DNA from: an uncultured Porphyromonadaceae bacterium
GTDB lineage: Bacteria; Bacteroidota; Bacteroidia; Bacteroidales; Muribaculaceae
Direction: 5' to 3'
Assembly: GCA_947567425.1 (NCBI GenBank)
Contig: CANOLV010000001.1
Span: 124,001 to 188,000 of the forward strand
Length of the DNA stretch: 64,000 nucleotides
A program made the translations under genes and the position numbers. Of this stretch, positions 53,735 through 62,666 are shown piece after piece. The first letter of the stretch is position 1, and the number at the start of each line of letters is the position of its first letter. Below the pieces are notes generated by a model. That model had not been told where the DNA came from. It saw nothing but the letters and a program-made list of their open reading frames with translations, and did not search any database.

Positions 53735-53799
53735 ACCAACGACTTAACGGTCAGTTTGCCTAAATATACCAGCCAGATCACTCGGTTGAGACCGGGGCG

Positions 53800-54912
53800 T
53801 CAGAGTAGCGACCGGTATAGCTCGACGGTCTGCAGGGCTATACGGTCCCAGTCGTAGGCCGACAGATCGTATGTCCGCCTTAAAGGCTCCGGATCCGTGG
53901 CCCGGCCATGGTCCGCCAGCTTTGCCGTCAAGGCGTCGGCTATGGCATCGGGATTGCCGACAGGGAAAAAGTCGGTCGGCTCCAGTATGTCGAGCCTGTT
54001 GGCCGGAATATCGCTGACCGCCACGTCAAGCCCGTAGCTCAGCGCCTCAAGCAATGCTATGGGCAGTCCTTCATGGTAGGATGGCATGGCGAACAGCGCC
54101 GCATGGCCGAGAACCTGACGCAATGCCTCACCTCGGATAAATCCGGTCATTATGACGCCTTCTGCGGCCGCCGCCCGCTTAAGTCTGCGCGAATAGTCGT
54201 CCTCATGGTCGGCATCGCCGGCAATGACAAGCTGATAGTCGCTCCTCAACGGCCACTGCGAATAAGCCTTTATCAAGTCGTGAAACCCCTTCTCCTCGAC
54301 CAGGCGGCCCATGGCGAGGATATAGCGGCCCGGACGTATGCCAGACTTCTCAAGGAAGTCCACCCCCTTCACTTCGGGCGGGCGGTTTACCCCGTTGTAG
54401 ATCAGCACCGAGTCTTTTCGGCCATACTTATCAGCAAGTATTCCGGCGATCACCTTCGATATGACGATAGGCCGGGAAGAGAATCTCGCACCCATACGTT
54501 CGCCCATACGGAGAACCGCCTTGGCCAGCTTACCCCACTTCTGGCGGTCATAGTCAGGACCGTGGTTGGTCCACACTACTTTCATTCCGAGGAGCCGTGC
54601 TAAAGGGGTCAGAAGCGCAGGTCCCACGGCATGTATATGCAGTATGTCAGGATGCAGTCGGCGCGCCTTCACCACGGCAAGCATCGTATGGACTATAGCC
54701 TCCAGACTCTTCTTTTTAGGTGCATAGACATCGACAAGCTCCACTCCACGGTAATTGTCCGAACGGTTGGCGGCGGTCACGTAAGGTGTACGGCGGATGA
54801 TTGTCACATCGTGTCCCATCGACGCTATGCGCGGGTACAGTTCCTGGCAGTGCGTCTCCACACCGCCCTGTATTTCGGGAATGCCCCGTGTGCCGATGAC
54901 TACTATTTTCAT
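53800..54912 (-). CDS. Glycosyltransferase family 4 (DUF1972-type N-terminus)
   Basis: A 370-residue GT-B fold enzyme. The N-terminal VIGTRGIPEIQGGVETH matches the DUF1972/rhamnosyltransferase-like subgroup. The donor-binding E-x7-E motif is in HEGLPIALLEALSYG. It is cytoplasmic and transfers a nucleotide-activated sugar to a lipid- or sugar-linked acceptor. It is the last gene of a four-gene minus-strand operon, 28 bp after the radical SAM gene. Confidence 0.9.
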   Translation of the reverse strand: MKIVVIGTRGIPEIQGGVETHCQELYPRIASMGHDVTIIRRTPYVTAANRSDNYRGVELVDVYAPKKKSLEAIVHTMLAVVKARRLHPDILHIHAVGPALLTPLARLLGMKVVWTNHGPDYDRQKWGKLAKAVLRMGERMGARFSSRPIVISKVIAGILADKYGRKDSVLIYNGVNRPPEVKGVDFLEKSGIRPGRYILAMGRLVEEKGFHDLIKAYSQWPLRSDYQLVIAGDADHEDDYSRRLKRAAAAEGVIMTGFIRGEALRQVLGHAALFAMPSYHEGLPIALLEALSYGLDVAVSDIPANRLDILEPTDFFPVGNPDAIADALTAKLADHGRATDPEPLRRTYDLSAYDWDRIALQTVELYRSLL

Positions 54913-54940
54913 GTCAAAGAGAATTTACCTGTACCGTATG

Positions 54941-56005
54941 TCAATGTTCATCCGGACGTCCAAGGTCGCCCTGCCGAGGATCCTGGCCTACATCATACCA
55001 CTTTTTGTCAATACACGGCTCGCCTCCGCGCATCACCCGGAGCTTGTTGGTCACGGCCCACTTCAGCGGATGTTTGATATACTTATGCATCACCGGGGAG
55101 GCCGTACCCACCATCCAGCAGTTCTTGGGGCACTTTCTCACAAGCTCGCGCACACGGGCCGCCTGCGGACCGTTCCAGATCGACATGAAGTCCTCCTTAT
55201 GTATATTGCCCATCGACTCCTTCCAGAACTTATCTTCCAGTCCGTTGCAGGGATACACCTCACCCCATGGATCTATAAAGAAATTGGTCAGGCCGGCCTC
55301 ACAAGGAAGCATGCGCCGTCCACCCTCTATATAGTTGATCAGACCCATGTTGAAGAATGCGCGGAACCATGACTTCGGATGATTCTCCTCAAGCTGCCAT
55401 TTGACAAGCTTCCGGAAGTCGGCACACACTTCTTCACGATTAGTGATCGCGTTGTCATCCTTATGAAAATAATAGGAATTGTGGAATGCCGCCGTGGCAA
55501 ACTCCAGCCCCAGCTCGCGCGACAATTTATAAAGTGCGAGCATATCTTTGGAATTATGGTTTGACACCGTGCATCCGAATCCTATATCCTTAAGGCCCAT
55601 GCGTTTAAGTGTCAGAAGCGTTCCGAGTCCCTTGTCAAATCCGCCCTGACGGCCGCGAAGTTCGTCATTTTTCACGCTTAGGCCCTCGATGGAGATGCGT
55701 ATGCCGATATTGGGAAACCGCTCGGCCAAAGCCACTACCCTCTCGGCAAACCATCCCGATGTCGAAATCACGATCCTGTCGGTATGACGATAGCACTCTT
55801 CGACTATCTCAGGCAAATCCTCACGCACAAACGGTTCGCCTCCGGTCAGATTGATAAATTTGAGTTTCGGAAGCGACCGGAGGTCAGAAGCTTTGATCTC
55901 CTCCCGCTTATCGGTGGGATACTGCCAGATATTGCACATCTTGCAGCGCATCGGACAGCGGTAGGTCAATATTATAGAGGCATCGGTTGGTAAAGATATT
56001 GCCAT
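54941..56005 (-). CDS. Radical SAM/SPASM-like protein
   Basis: A 354-residue radical SAM protein with Cys17, Cys21, Cys24 (CPMRCKMC), a GGEP SAM motif (LTGGEPFVRED) and a C-terminal region with further Cys in LPCEAG, VYPCNG and KCPKNC, consistent with a SPASM or Twitch auxiliary cluster. SPASM enzymes modify peptides or carbohydrates. It sits between two glycosyltransferases, so a sugar or sugar-linked peptide substrate is likely. ATG 56005 gives a normal N-terminus; the ATG at 56047 is less likely. Confidence 0.88.
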   Translation of the reverse strand: MAISLPTDASIILTYRCPMRCKMCNIWQYPTDKREEIKASDLRSLPKLKFINLTGGEPFVREDLPEIVEECYRHTDRIVISTSGWFAERVVALAERFPNIGIRISIEGLSVKNDELRGRQGGFDKGLGTLLTLKRMGLKDIGFGCTVSNHNSKDMLALYKLSRELGLEFATAAFHNSYYFHKDDNAITNREEVCADFRKLVKWQLEENHPKSWFRAFFNMGLINYIEGGRRMLPCEAGLTNFFIDPWGEVYPCNGLEDKFWKESMGNIHKEDFMSIWNGPQAARVRELVRKCPKNCWMVGTASPVMHKYIKHPLKWAVTNKLRVMRGGEPCIDKKWYDVGQDPRQGDLGRPDEH

Positions 56006-56089
56006 AAATGTGTCTGCTAAATGATTTTCACATTCATTAAAACGCAATCATAGGCCAATATATTTTGCCGACGGATATAATTTATAGCC

Positions 56090-57307
56090 CTACCCTCCGT
56101 AGATGGCACGAAGAGCGTCATAATGAGCGTCAGGATTGAATCGTTTCAGAGCCTCTGCGCGGATCCGGCCGGGATGGAACGAAGGTGCGGATCCGGTGCG
56201 GCGGTTCATCTCCTTGATGGGTTCGGCCAGCGCATCGGCATCGCCCGGGGGGAAGAGCATACCATTGTCAGGAGTGATCAATTCCGGTATGCCGCCTATT
56301 TCGGCACCGAGCACCGGAGTGCCCGCACATAGCGACTCGATGACCGAAAACGGATTATTCTCATACCATTCCGACGGAACCACCGAAAACCGCGCCTGCC
56401 TGAGCAGTTCGGCCACGGCACCTCCGCCCAACTGGCCCATGAAGGTGATCTGAGGCACATCCGCGAAACGCGCCTTCAACTCTCCGAAGAGCGGTCCGCC
56501 ACCGGCCACAAGCAGTTTTGCCTGCACACGCGATGCGGCCTTCAGCAGCGTCTCCACCCCCTTTTCCGGCGACAGGCGCCCCACATAGCAGTAGTAGTCG
56601 CCCCGGCGGGAATAGTCAAGTGCCTCAGGTGTCGACGAGTTTATAAAATTATTGAGCACTACAAGCTTCGACGGATCATATCCCCCCTGCTCCATTTTCA
56701 AGGCCATGAAGCGGCTGGGACAGATAAATGCGTCGACACTGCGCTGTATGCGTTCGGGATTCCACATCCGAGCCTCGGCGTATGCCACAGCGCTTGCCGC
56801 CAACGAGCCCTTCATGCAGCGCTTCGTCAACACAGCCTTCGGGTCGGTGAAACACGCCTCGCACACCTTGCCCGAGCACAGGCAACTGTAAGCCGGACAC
56901 ACCAGCTTATAGTCATGCAGAGTCCAGACCACCCTTGCCCCGTACTCCTTGGCCATTTCGGCAAGAACAGGCGACAGATAGCTGTGGATATTGTTCAGAT
57001 GCACCACGTCGGGGCGGAAGTCGCGGAGCAGCCGGGAGAAACACTCTCGTATGTCGCCGTGGCCCGACATGCGCCGCACCGCCTTGAGCTTCTGCGCCGC
57101 ACCCCCCTGGAATGTGACCTCCGACGGGAAATACCTACTCCAGACCGACTCGATATTCTCCGGATACTGCATGGCGAATATGGCCGTGTCATGGCCGTTG
57201 ACATCCAGCATCCGCTCAAGGTTAAGCGTGTAGACGCAGTCGCCGCCGCGACGGTAGTAAAATTTGTTGACCACAAGCACTCGCTTGGGCGATCCATTGG
57301 CTTCCAT
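56090..57307 (-). CDS. Glycosyltransferase family 4
   Basis: A 405-residue GT-B enzyme. The N-terminal VVNKFYYRRGGDCVYT resembles capsular/LPS GT4 proteins. An unusual Cys cluster (CPAYSCLCSGKVCEACF) near 135-150 is found in some of these enzymes. The C-terminal donor site has the E-x7-E motif in YENNPFSVIESL. It starts 12 bp after the kinase stop and ends 84 bp before the radical SAM start. Confidence 0.9.
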   Translation of the reverse strand: MEANGSPKRVLVVNKFYYRRGGDCVYTLNLERMLDVNGHDTAIFAMQYPENIESVWSRYFPSEVTFQGGAAQKLKAVRRMSGHGDIRECFSRLLRDFRPDVVHLNNIHSYLSPVLAEMAKEYGARVVWTLHDYKLVCPAYSCLCSGKVCEACFTDPKAVLTKRCMKGSLAASAVAYAEARMWNPERIQRSVDAFICPSRFMALKMEQGGYDPSKLVVLNNFINSSTPEALDYSRRGDYYCYVGRLSPEKGVETLLKAASRVQAKLLVAGGGPLFGELKARFADVPQITFMGQLGGGAVAELLRQARFSVVPSEWYENNPFSVIESLCAGTPVLGAEIGGIPELITPDNGMLFPPGDADALAEPIKEMNRRTGSAPSFHPGRIRAEALKRFNPDAHYDALRAIYGG

Positions 57308-57319
57308 CCTCCGGAAATA

Positions 57320-58993
57320 TCAATAGTGGAACGACGAACCGCCGAGAAACTCCCTCAGGAGCGAAGTCGACGGAATGAGCTTATCGGTGATGGGCGTGAA
57401 GTAGCTCAACAGCTTCTGCAGCCTGTAGGCCTCGGCATACTCCTCGACGTCGCGGGGCACGCTCTTCAGGATGCTTTCGGCCAGCTCCTTCATAACCCCG
57501 AGTTCAAATATCAGCGACGAGTTGAACATGGCGTCGGCGTTCTCCTGATAGGGATATATCCACTTGTTCTCTCCGCGCCGCACGCTCGGCCAGCGCCTGA
57601 TCGTCTCCGTGGCCGACACTCCGCGGTACTTATAGTCGCGCACTATACGGCGCAGCAGGCGGTTGTCGGTCGTCGGCACCCAGTTATGGTCGTCGATCGA
57701 CAGAGTGGTCAGGGCCGACACATAGATCAGATACTTCATCCGGCGTTCGATATGCGACGACAGCTCCGGATTAAGCCCGTGGATACCCTCGATGAGAAGT
57801 ATCGAGTTGTCGGTCAGTTTGAGTTTGTTGCCCTTGTAGATCCGTTTGCCCAGTTCGAAGTTATACGTAGGCAGACTCACCTCGCCGCCCGACAGCAGAG
57901 TGTTCAGATCGGCATTGAATGTATCGAGGTCAAGCGCATACAGCGATTCATAGTCATAGTCGCCCGACTCGTCGCGAGGCGTATGCTCCCGGTCCACGAA
58001 GTAGTCGTCAAGCGAAATCATCTTAGGTTCAAGCAGATTTGTCATCAGCTGGATGGCCAGACGCTTCGTAAACGTAGTCTTGCCCGACGACGAAGGGCCT
58101 GCGATAAACACTATCCTGGCACCCCCCTCGTTGTAGCGGCGCGATATCTCGTCGGATATTCTGCCGATCTTCTTGTCGTGCAGAGCTTCGGCCACATTGA
58201 TGAGCATCGACGACTGGCGGTCGGCGACGGCCACATTAAGCTCGCCCACGTCTGAGACGCCGATCACCCTGTTAAACGCCAGATAGTCCGTAAATGCCTC
58301 ATACATCTTCTCCTGCTCTATCGGCGAAGCCGGTATGCATACATTATCCGAGCAAGGAGGCAGCAGAAGCATACCCTCCTTATAAGGGATCAGGTCAAAC
58401 ACACCGCACATCCCTGTCGACGGAGCCAGATTGCCGTAGTAGCTGTCGGCCACGCCGTCCAGGCGGTAATAGACCGTGTAGAGGTCATGGACCGACCGGA
58501 GCAGGCGCACCTTATCGGCAAGTCCCTGCTTCTCAAATATTTTGATCACATCGGAGGTCAGACGCTCCTTGCGCACAAACGGAAGGTCGCGCGTGGCCAA
58601 ATCGGCCATATACTCCTTAAGCCGTCCCACCGATTCGCAGTCCACCCGGACTCCGCCTCCGCTCAGACGGCAATAGTAGCCTCTCGACACGGAGTGTTCG
58701 ATTATAAGCCGCGAGTCCGGATACAGCGCCGCCACGGCACGGTAGAGCATCATGCACAGCGAACGCACATAGACGCGATGCCCCGACGGACTGTCGACCG
58801 TCAGAAATTCCACCATTTTAGGAGCAAACAGTGGAAACTGAAGATCCTCCGTCTTATTATTGACGCGGGCGCAGATCGGACGGTCCGGTATACGGCCTGA
58901 AAGACGTCCGTAAATGTCCATCAAAGTCTCCCCGCCCGTGAAGGGCACATATTCATTTATATTTGTGCAGAATATTTTCAATTGGTCACTCAT
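57320..58993 (-). CDS. Uridine-kinase-like protein with TGS/ThrRS-type N-terminus
   Basis: A 557-residue protein. Residues about 1-70 resemble a TGS domain, and 75-250 resemble the ThrRS second additional (SAD) domain but with decayed metal ligands. The C-terminal half is a P-loop uridine/phosphoribulokinase-like domain with Walker A GPSSSGKTT (299-307) and a SLDDYF substrate motif. This fusion is widespread in Bacteroidota and some Firmicutes. It phosphorylates nucleosides or a related substrate. It heads the four-gene glycan operon. Confidence 0.88.
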   Translation of the reverse strand: MSDQLKIFCTNINEYVPFTGGETLMDIYGRLSGRIPDRPICARVNNKTEDLQFPLFAPKMVEFLTVDSPSGHRVYVRSLCMMLYRAVAALYPDSRLIIEHSVSRGYYCRLSGGGVRVDCESVGRLKEYMADLATRDLPFVRKERLTSDVIKIFEKQGLADKVRLLRSVHDLYTVYYRLDGVADSYYGNLAPSTGMCGVFDLIPYKEGMLLLPPCSDNVCIPASPIEQEKMYEAFTDYLAFNRVIGVSDVGELNVAVADRQSSMLINVAEALHDKKIGRISDEISRRYNEGGARIVFIAGPSSSGKTTFTKRLAIQLMTNLLEPKMISLDDYFVDREHTPRDESGDYDYESLYALDLDTFNADLNTLLSGGEVSLPTYNFELGKRIYKGNKLKLTDNSILLIEGIHGLNPELSSHIERRMKYLIYVSALTTLSIDDHNWVPTTDNRLLRRIVRDYKYRGVSATETIRRWPSVRRGENKWIYPYQENADAMFNSSLIFELGVMKELAESILKSVPRDVEEYAEAYRLQKLLSYFTPITDKLIPSTSLLREFLGGSSFHY

Positions 58994-59019
58994 AATGCGG
59001 TAATGTTAGTTGAAACGTA

Positions 59020-59038
59020 TGTTATCGTAAAGATAACA
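59020..59038 (-). promoter_or_regulatory. Palindrome upstream of the kinase operon
   Basis: TGTTATC (59020-59026) and GATAACA (59032-59038) form a perfect 7-bp dyad with 5-bp spacing, 27 bp before ATG 58993. The minus strand here has TATCTTTA, one mismatch from the -7 box, so an operator role is possible. Confidence 0.4.
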
Positions 59039-59049
59039 AACAATTTCCG

Positions 59050-59075
59050 AAAAAAGCGGCTCTACAGGCTTTTTT
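59050..59075. other. Terminator-like hairpin between divergent genes
   Basis: AAAAAAGC (59050-59057) pairs with GCTTTTTT (59068-59075), with T-runs on both strands. Both flanking genes start outward, so no coding transcript needs a terminator here. Confidence 0.4.
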
Positions 59076-59160
59076 TCAACAGCCCGGTGCAAAAATAATT
59101 TCATGCAGCGCACTCCTGCCTGCAATATTTTAAAATATTTTATTTTTTCTTGACAAATAA

Positions 59161-59196
59161 TTTGCAAATATCAGTTCAAATACATAGATTTGCAAA
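59161..59196 (+). promoter_or_regulatory. Promoter of the outer-membrane barrel gene with twin palindromes
   Basis: TTTG (59161-59164), 20 bp, TAGATTTG (59185-59192) form a consensus. Each element is part of an 8-bp palindrome TTTGCAAA (59161-59168 and 59189-59196), 28 bp apart. The leader is about 25 nt. Confidence 0.72.
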
Positions 59197-59223
59197 ATAC
59201 TCTCACCCTAAAAAATCTGTAGC

Positions 59224-61380
59224 ATGAAAAGCGGAAATATGCCCGGAATTGCACTATCAATTATTGTTGCCGTCGCTTGCTTGATGTCAATGCCCGATTT
59301 ACACGGCATGACACATCCGGTCGTTGCGATGCCCGACAGCATTACGGAGTCCACCGACTCCATGACCCGCGACCTGCAGGAAGTCGTGGTAAAAGCCAAT
59401 CCTATCAAACACCAGGGCAACCATACGATAGTGACCATCACCCGCGAGATGCGTAAAAATGCCTCCAACGCCTTCGAAATGCTCGGCAACATACCCGGCA
59501 TGTATGTCAACCGAGCGAGCGGAGCCATGGAATATAACGGACGCGGCAAAATCAAACTTCTTGTAGACAGCCTCGAAAAAGATGAAAAATATATAAAGAA
59601 CCTTACGCACATCAGATATGACCGCGTGGACATAATCCGCAATCCCACCGGACGATATGCAGAATATGATGTAGTGATCAATCTTCACACTCGTGAGAAT
59701 TACGAAGGATACGATCTCAATTTAAACTCCGACATCATATTTCGTCCTGAATACCGTAAGGGATATGCTTTTTCAGAATCTAATCCATACGAAAATTTTA
59801 CATATACCCGCAATAAATGGAATTTTGCGGTCAATTCCGGATTCGACTACAACCGCAATGAATCATCATCATACTCCACCACCGATTATCTGACCAACAA
59901 CCTTCAGGAAACCTCTATCAAGAATCCCGGTAATGCACCGACAAAACGGTCATACTTCCGTAATGTGTGGTACGACTTGAGCATCGACTATCAGTTCACC
60001 AAGAATCATGTACTGAGCTTCAGATGGTTTCTTGCCAGCCAGGATGCCGAGACTTTCAACAAGAAGACTATCGCGACCGGACCTCTCAACACTCCGCCGG
60101 CAGACACCATCGGATATAAGAACATGTTCAGAGACAAAGGATACCGACACACATGGGGACTGTATTACAATGGGAAGATAAAAGGCTGGGGCATCTGGAT
60201 GGGAGCCAACTACAGCCATAATCCGTGGCGGGTGTGGAACCATACCGACCGGTCATCAGGCTTCGAGGTGAACGACAACATGCGCCAACAGCTTAATTTC
60301 ACATGGGCCACAGCCGACATAAGCAAGGGCTTTATCGACGGCAAACTCTCCTTAAACTTCGGGTATGAAAACATGTGGAGAAAATATAGCGCACGGCGCA
60401 TGGAGACAGGAGAAAAACTCTCGTCTGCCGTCGACCGGCGTAACCGATGGTATGCTTCCGTGACATACCGGCCAGGTTCATCGACATATATCAGAGCCAA
60501 CGGCGGAATGACTTTCAACGACAATTCTATCGACAAGGTGCATGAACACCAGACACTGTACAACCTCGGCCTGTCACTGACCCAAGACTTCAACAATGGC
60601 TACGCCTCGCTGTACTTCAACAGAAGCATATCCAATCCATTGGCGCAAACCCGTCGCGACTACGGACAGTTTACCGACTCGCTGATGTGGAGCGGAGGCA
60701 ATCCGAAGCTGAAATCATCCGCCAGTAATTATCTGTCATTATCACTCAACTGGAAAGGCTTTTTCGCCGGAGGTTCAATGGATATATCTCCGGATGCGAT
60801 ATGCAACATCATCGAACAACGCGAAGGTCTGCTGCCAAATGGATTAGTCGGGCCATACCTTGCTTCACAGCCGCAAAACGTTTATAGCCGTAGTGTCAGG
60901 ACATATTTAGGCTATTCGGGGAAAATAAAATCCATCCAAATTTATGCAAATCTAAGTTGGAATGAATATTACAGCTCATACAAAGACTTCTCCAACCACG
61001 AAAGCGGGCCAGACCTGATAATGAATATCTCTAAAAATTTTTCAAGAAGTAATGCCACCGCATACTTTGAATACAAGATTAACTCTTCAACATCGGCATT
61101 GCCTCAAAGCTATAGCAACGGATATACCGACGATATGTCAATATTCCTGCAGAAAAACTGGATGAACAACAAATTGACATTACTTGTGGAGTATACGCTT
61201 CCTCTCCATTTCACAAAATGCAGGAACCACTCCTGGACATCAACACCGGCGTTATGGCAACATACATATAGCAATGACCAAGCACTTGTGGACAACCGCA
61301 TAATGATTGTCTTAAGGCTCTTACTCACTGGAGGCAAATCAGTTAGACAATACAACCGCTCATTATTCGGAGGCAACTAA
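59224..61380 (+). CDS. Outer-membrane beta-barrel family protein, TonB-receptor-like
   Basis: A 718-residue exported protein with a signal peptide. A plug-like segment (about 55-160) reads DLQEVVVKA, then 'NAFEMLGNIPGMYV' and 'RIDIIRNPTGRYAEYD-type' strands, as in TonB-dependent receptors of the Outer_membrane_beta-barrel family. The rest is a barrel rich in Tyr/Asn/Trp. Unlike the usual members, it lacks the N-terminal CarboxypepD_reg domain and a TonB box is not obvious. Its ligand is unknown. The last 500 bases are visibly more AT-rich than neighbouring genes. Confidence 0.85.
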   Translation: MKSGNMPGIALSIIVAVACLMSMPDLHGMTHPVVAMPDSITESTDSMTRDLQEVVVKANPIKHQGNHTIVTITREMRKNASNAFEMLGNIPGMYVNRASGAMEYNGRGKIKLLVDSLEKDEKYIKNLTHIRYDRVDIIRNPTGRYAEYDVVINLHTRENYEGYDLNLNSDIIFRPEYRKGYAFSESNPYENFTYTRNKWNFAVNSGFDYNRNESSSYSTTDYLTNNLQETSIKNPGNAPTKRSYFRNVWYDLSIDYQFTKNHVLSFRWFLASQDAETFNKKTIATGPLNTPPADTIGYKNMFRDKGYRHTWGLYYNGKIKGWGIWMGANYSHNPWRVWNHTDRSSGFEVNDNMRQQLNFTWATADISKGFIDGKLSLNFGYENMWRKYSARRMETGEKLSSAVDRRNRWYASVTYRPGSSTYIRANGGMTFNDNSIDKVHEHQTLYNLGLSLTQDFNNGYASLYFNRSISNPLAQTRRDYGQFTDSLMWSGGNPKLKSSASNYLSLSLNWKGFFAGGSMDISPDAICNIIEQREGLLPNGLVGPYLASQPQNVYSRSVRTYLGYSGKIKSIQIYANLSWNEYYSSYKDFSNHESGPDLIMNISKNFSRSNATAYFEYKINSSTSALPQSYSNGYTDDMSIFLQKNWMNNKLTLLVEYTLPLHFTKCRNHSWTSTPALWQHTYSNDQALVDNRIMIVLRLLLTGGKSVRQYNRSLFGGN

Positions 61381-61432
61381 AGCCATCATTTTAGCGAATT
61401 GCAACGGACAAAGTGGAGCCGTCTCGGTGGCT

Positions 61433-61978
61433 TCACTTTGTCCGGCCCGCGAAATACTTCCAGAGTGGGGCCGCCATGAGTGCCTGCTTCATATTGTCGG
61501 CATAAAGCATGGCCCGCACCTCCTCCTCCGTCAGAAGCCGGACCTCGATATCTTCGGTGGTGTCGAGACTCTGAGCCGCCAACGGAACTACGCCCGTGGC
61601 AAGGTAACAATAAGTCAGATTGGTTGTCGACGAAGGATTCTGCGACAGCACTGTCAGTAGCGACCATTCGCCACACCCGTAGCCGGTCTCCTCAAGCAGT
61701 TCCCGTCTGGCGGCGTCAAGCGGTGCCTCGCCATCCTCGACCACTCCGGCCACAAGTTCCACGAACACGCCTCCAAGACCGTGGCGGTACTGCTCGACCA
61801 TGACAAAGCGTCCGTCGGCAGTCAAGGCTATCACATTCACCCAATCGGGATATTCAAGTACGTAGTATTCAGGATGAACCACCCCCGACGGCAACTGCAC
61901 CTTGTCGCGACGGGCAGTGAGCCATGGCCTCTTGACAATATACTCGCTTTCAAGCAATTTCCATCTTTTTATTCCCAT
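61433..61978 (-). CDS. NUDIX hydrolase, ADP-ribose pyrophosphatase type
   Basis: A 181-residue protein with the Nudix box in AGVVEDGEAPLDAARRELLEE (shown in short: G-x5-E near VVEDGE, then RRELLEETGY). Its N-terminal strands (VHPEYYVLEYPDWVNVIALT) match ADP-sugar pyrophosphatases. It probably hydrolyses ADP-ribose or nucleotide sugars to monophosphates. It is monocistronic with a -7 box 31 bp before the ATG. Confidence 0.9.
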   Translation of the reverse strand: MGIKRWKLLESEYIVKRPWLTARRDKVQLPSGVVHPEYYVLEYPDWVNVIALTADGRFVMVEQYRHGLGGVFVELVAGVVEDGEAPLDAARRELLEETGYGCGEWSLLTVLSQNPSSTTNLTYCYLATGVVPLAAQSLDTTEDIEVRLLTEEEVRAMLYADNMKQALMAAPLWKYFAGRTK

Positions 61979-62008
61979 ATTCTGTACGTTTAGGTGTCCA
62001 GGTGCCTA

Positions 62009-62016
62009 CAAAGATA
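62009..62016 (-). promoter_or_regulatory. -7 promoter element of the NUDIX gene
   Basis: Minus-strand TATCTTTG matches TAnnTTTG. It is divergent from the cvpA promoter 34 bp away. Confidence 0.62.
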
Positions 62017-62049
62017 GCGATTTAGCCGATGGAATTCAGATAAAATGAG

Positions 62050-62057
62050 TAATTTTG
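62050..62057 (+). promoter_or_regulatory. -7 promoter element of cvpA-sufB
   Basis: TAATTTTG lies 23 bp before the GTG start at 62080. No -33 match is present. Confidence 0.58.
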
Positions 62058-62079
62058 TAGGCTAAAAATTGATTGAAAA

Positions 62080-62595
62080 GTGAGTGCTATCGACATTGCG
62101 ATATTGGTCGTGTTGGGCGCGTCGCTCATATACGGACTCTACAAAGGCATCATAAGCCAGCTGGCATCCCTGGGCGGTATTGTGCTGGGCATAGTGGCAT
62201 GCCGCTTTTTCGCCAAAGACATGGGTCCGCTGGTGATGCAGACATTCCCGGAGACGTTCACATCCGAGACGGCGGCTTCGATAGCCGGCACTGTCATCCT
62301 CTTTCTGCTGGTGTTCTTCACGGTCGGGGCTTTCGCCTCGCTCACCAGGAAGCTGACCCATACGCTCCTGTTAGGATGGCTCGACCACCTGCTCGGATGC
62401 GTGTTCTGCGTGTTCAAGTGGCTATTGGTAATGAGCATCGTGCTGAACCTTTGGTATATGGCCAGCCCCGGAAGCCGCATATTCACCACATCACACCTCA
62501 TGGACGGAGAGATGCTGCCGTGGATAATGGGCATAGCCCCGGACATGTTCGGAGTCGTGGGCGACCAGTTTAAAGTGATGGTCAACTCGATGTAG
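62080..62595 (+). CDS. cvpA: CvpA family membrane protein
   Basis: A 171-residue protein starting at GTG, with four hydrophobic helices and the CvpA-like N-terminus (IDIAILVVLGASLIYGLYKG). CvpA was first linked to colicin V production and is now tied to envelope and bile-salt tolerance; the mechanism is unknown. It is 71 bp upstream of sufB on the same strand and shares its promoter or is close to another. Confidence 0.85.
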   Translation: MSAIDIAILVVLGASLIYGLYKGIISQLASLGGIVLGIVACRFFAKDMGPLVMQTFPETFTSETAASIAGTVILFLLVFFTVGAFASLTRKLTHTLLLGWLDHLLGCVFCVFKWLLVMSIVLNLWYMASPGSRIFTTSHLMDGEMLPWIMGIAPDMFGVVGDQFKVMVNSM

Positions 62596-62666
62596 CGCGA
62601 CCTGCAATTCAACAATAAAAGCCGACAGTTGTTTTTACTGATATCTACCACAGAAATACATAGACA

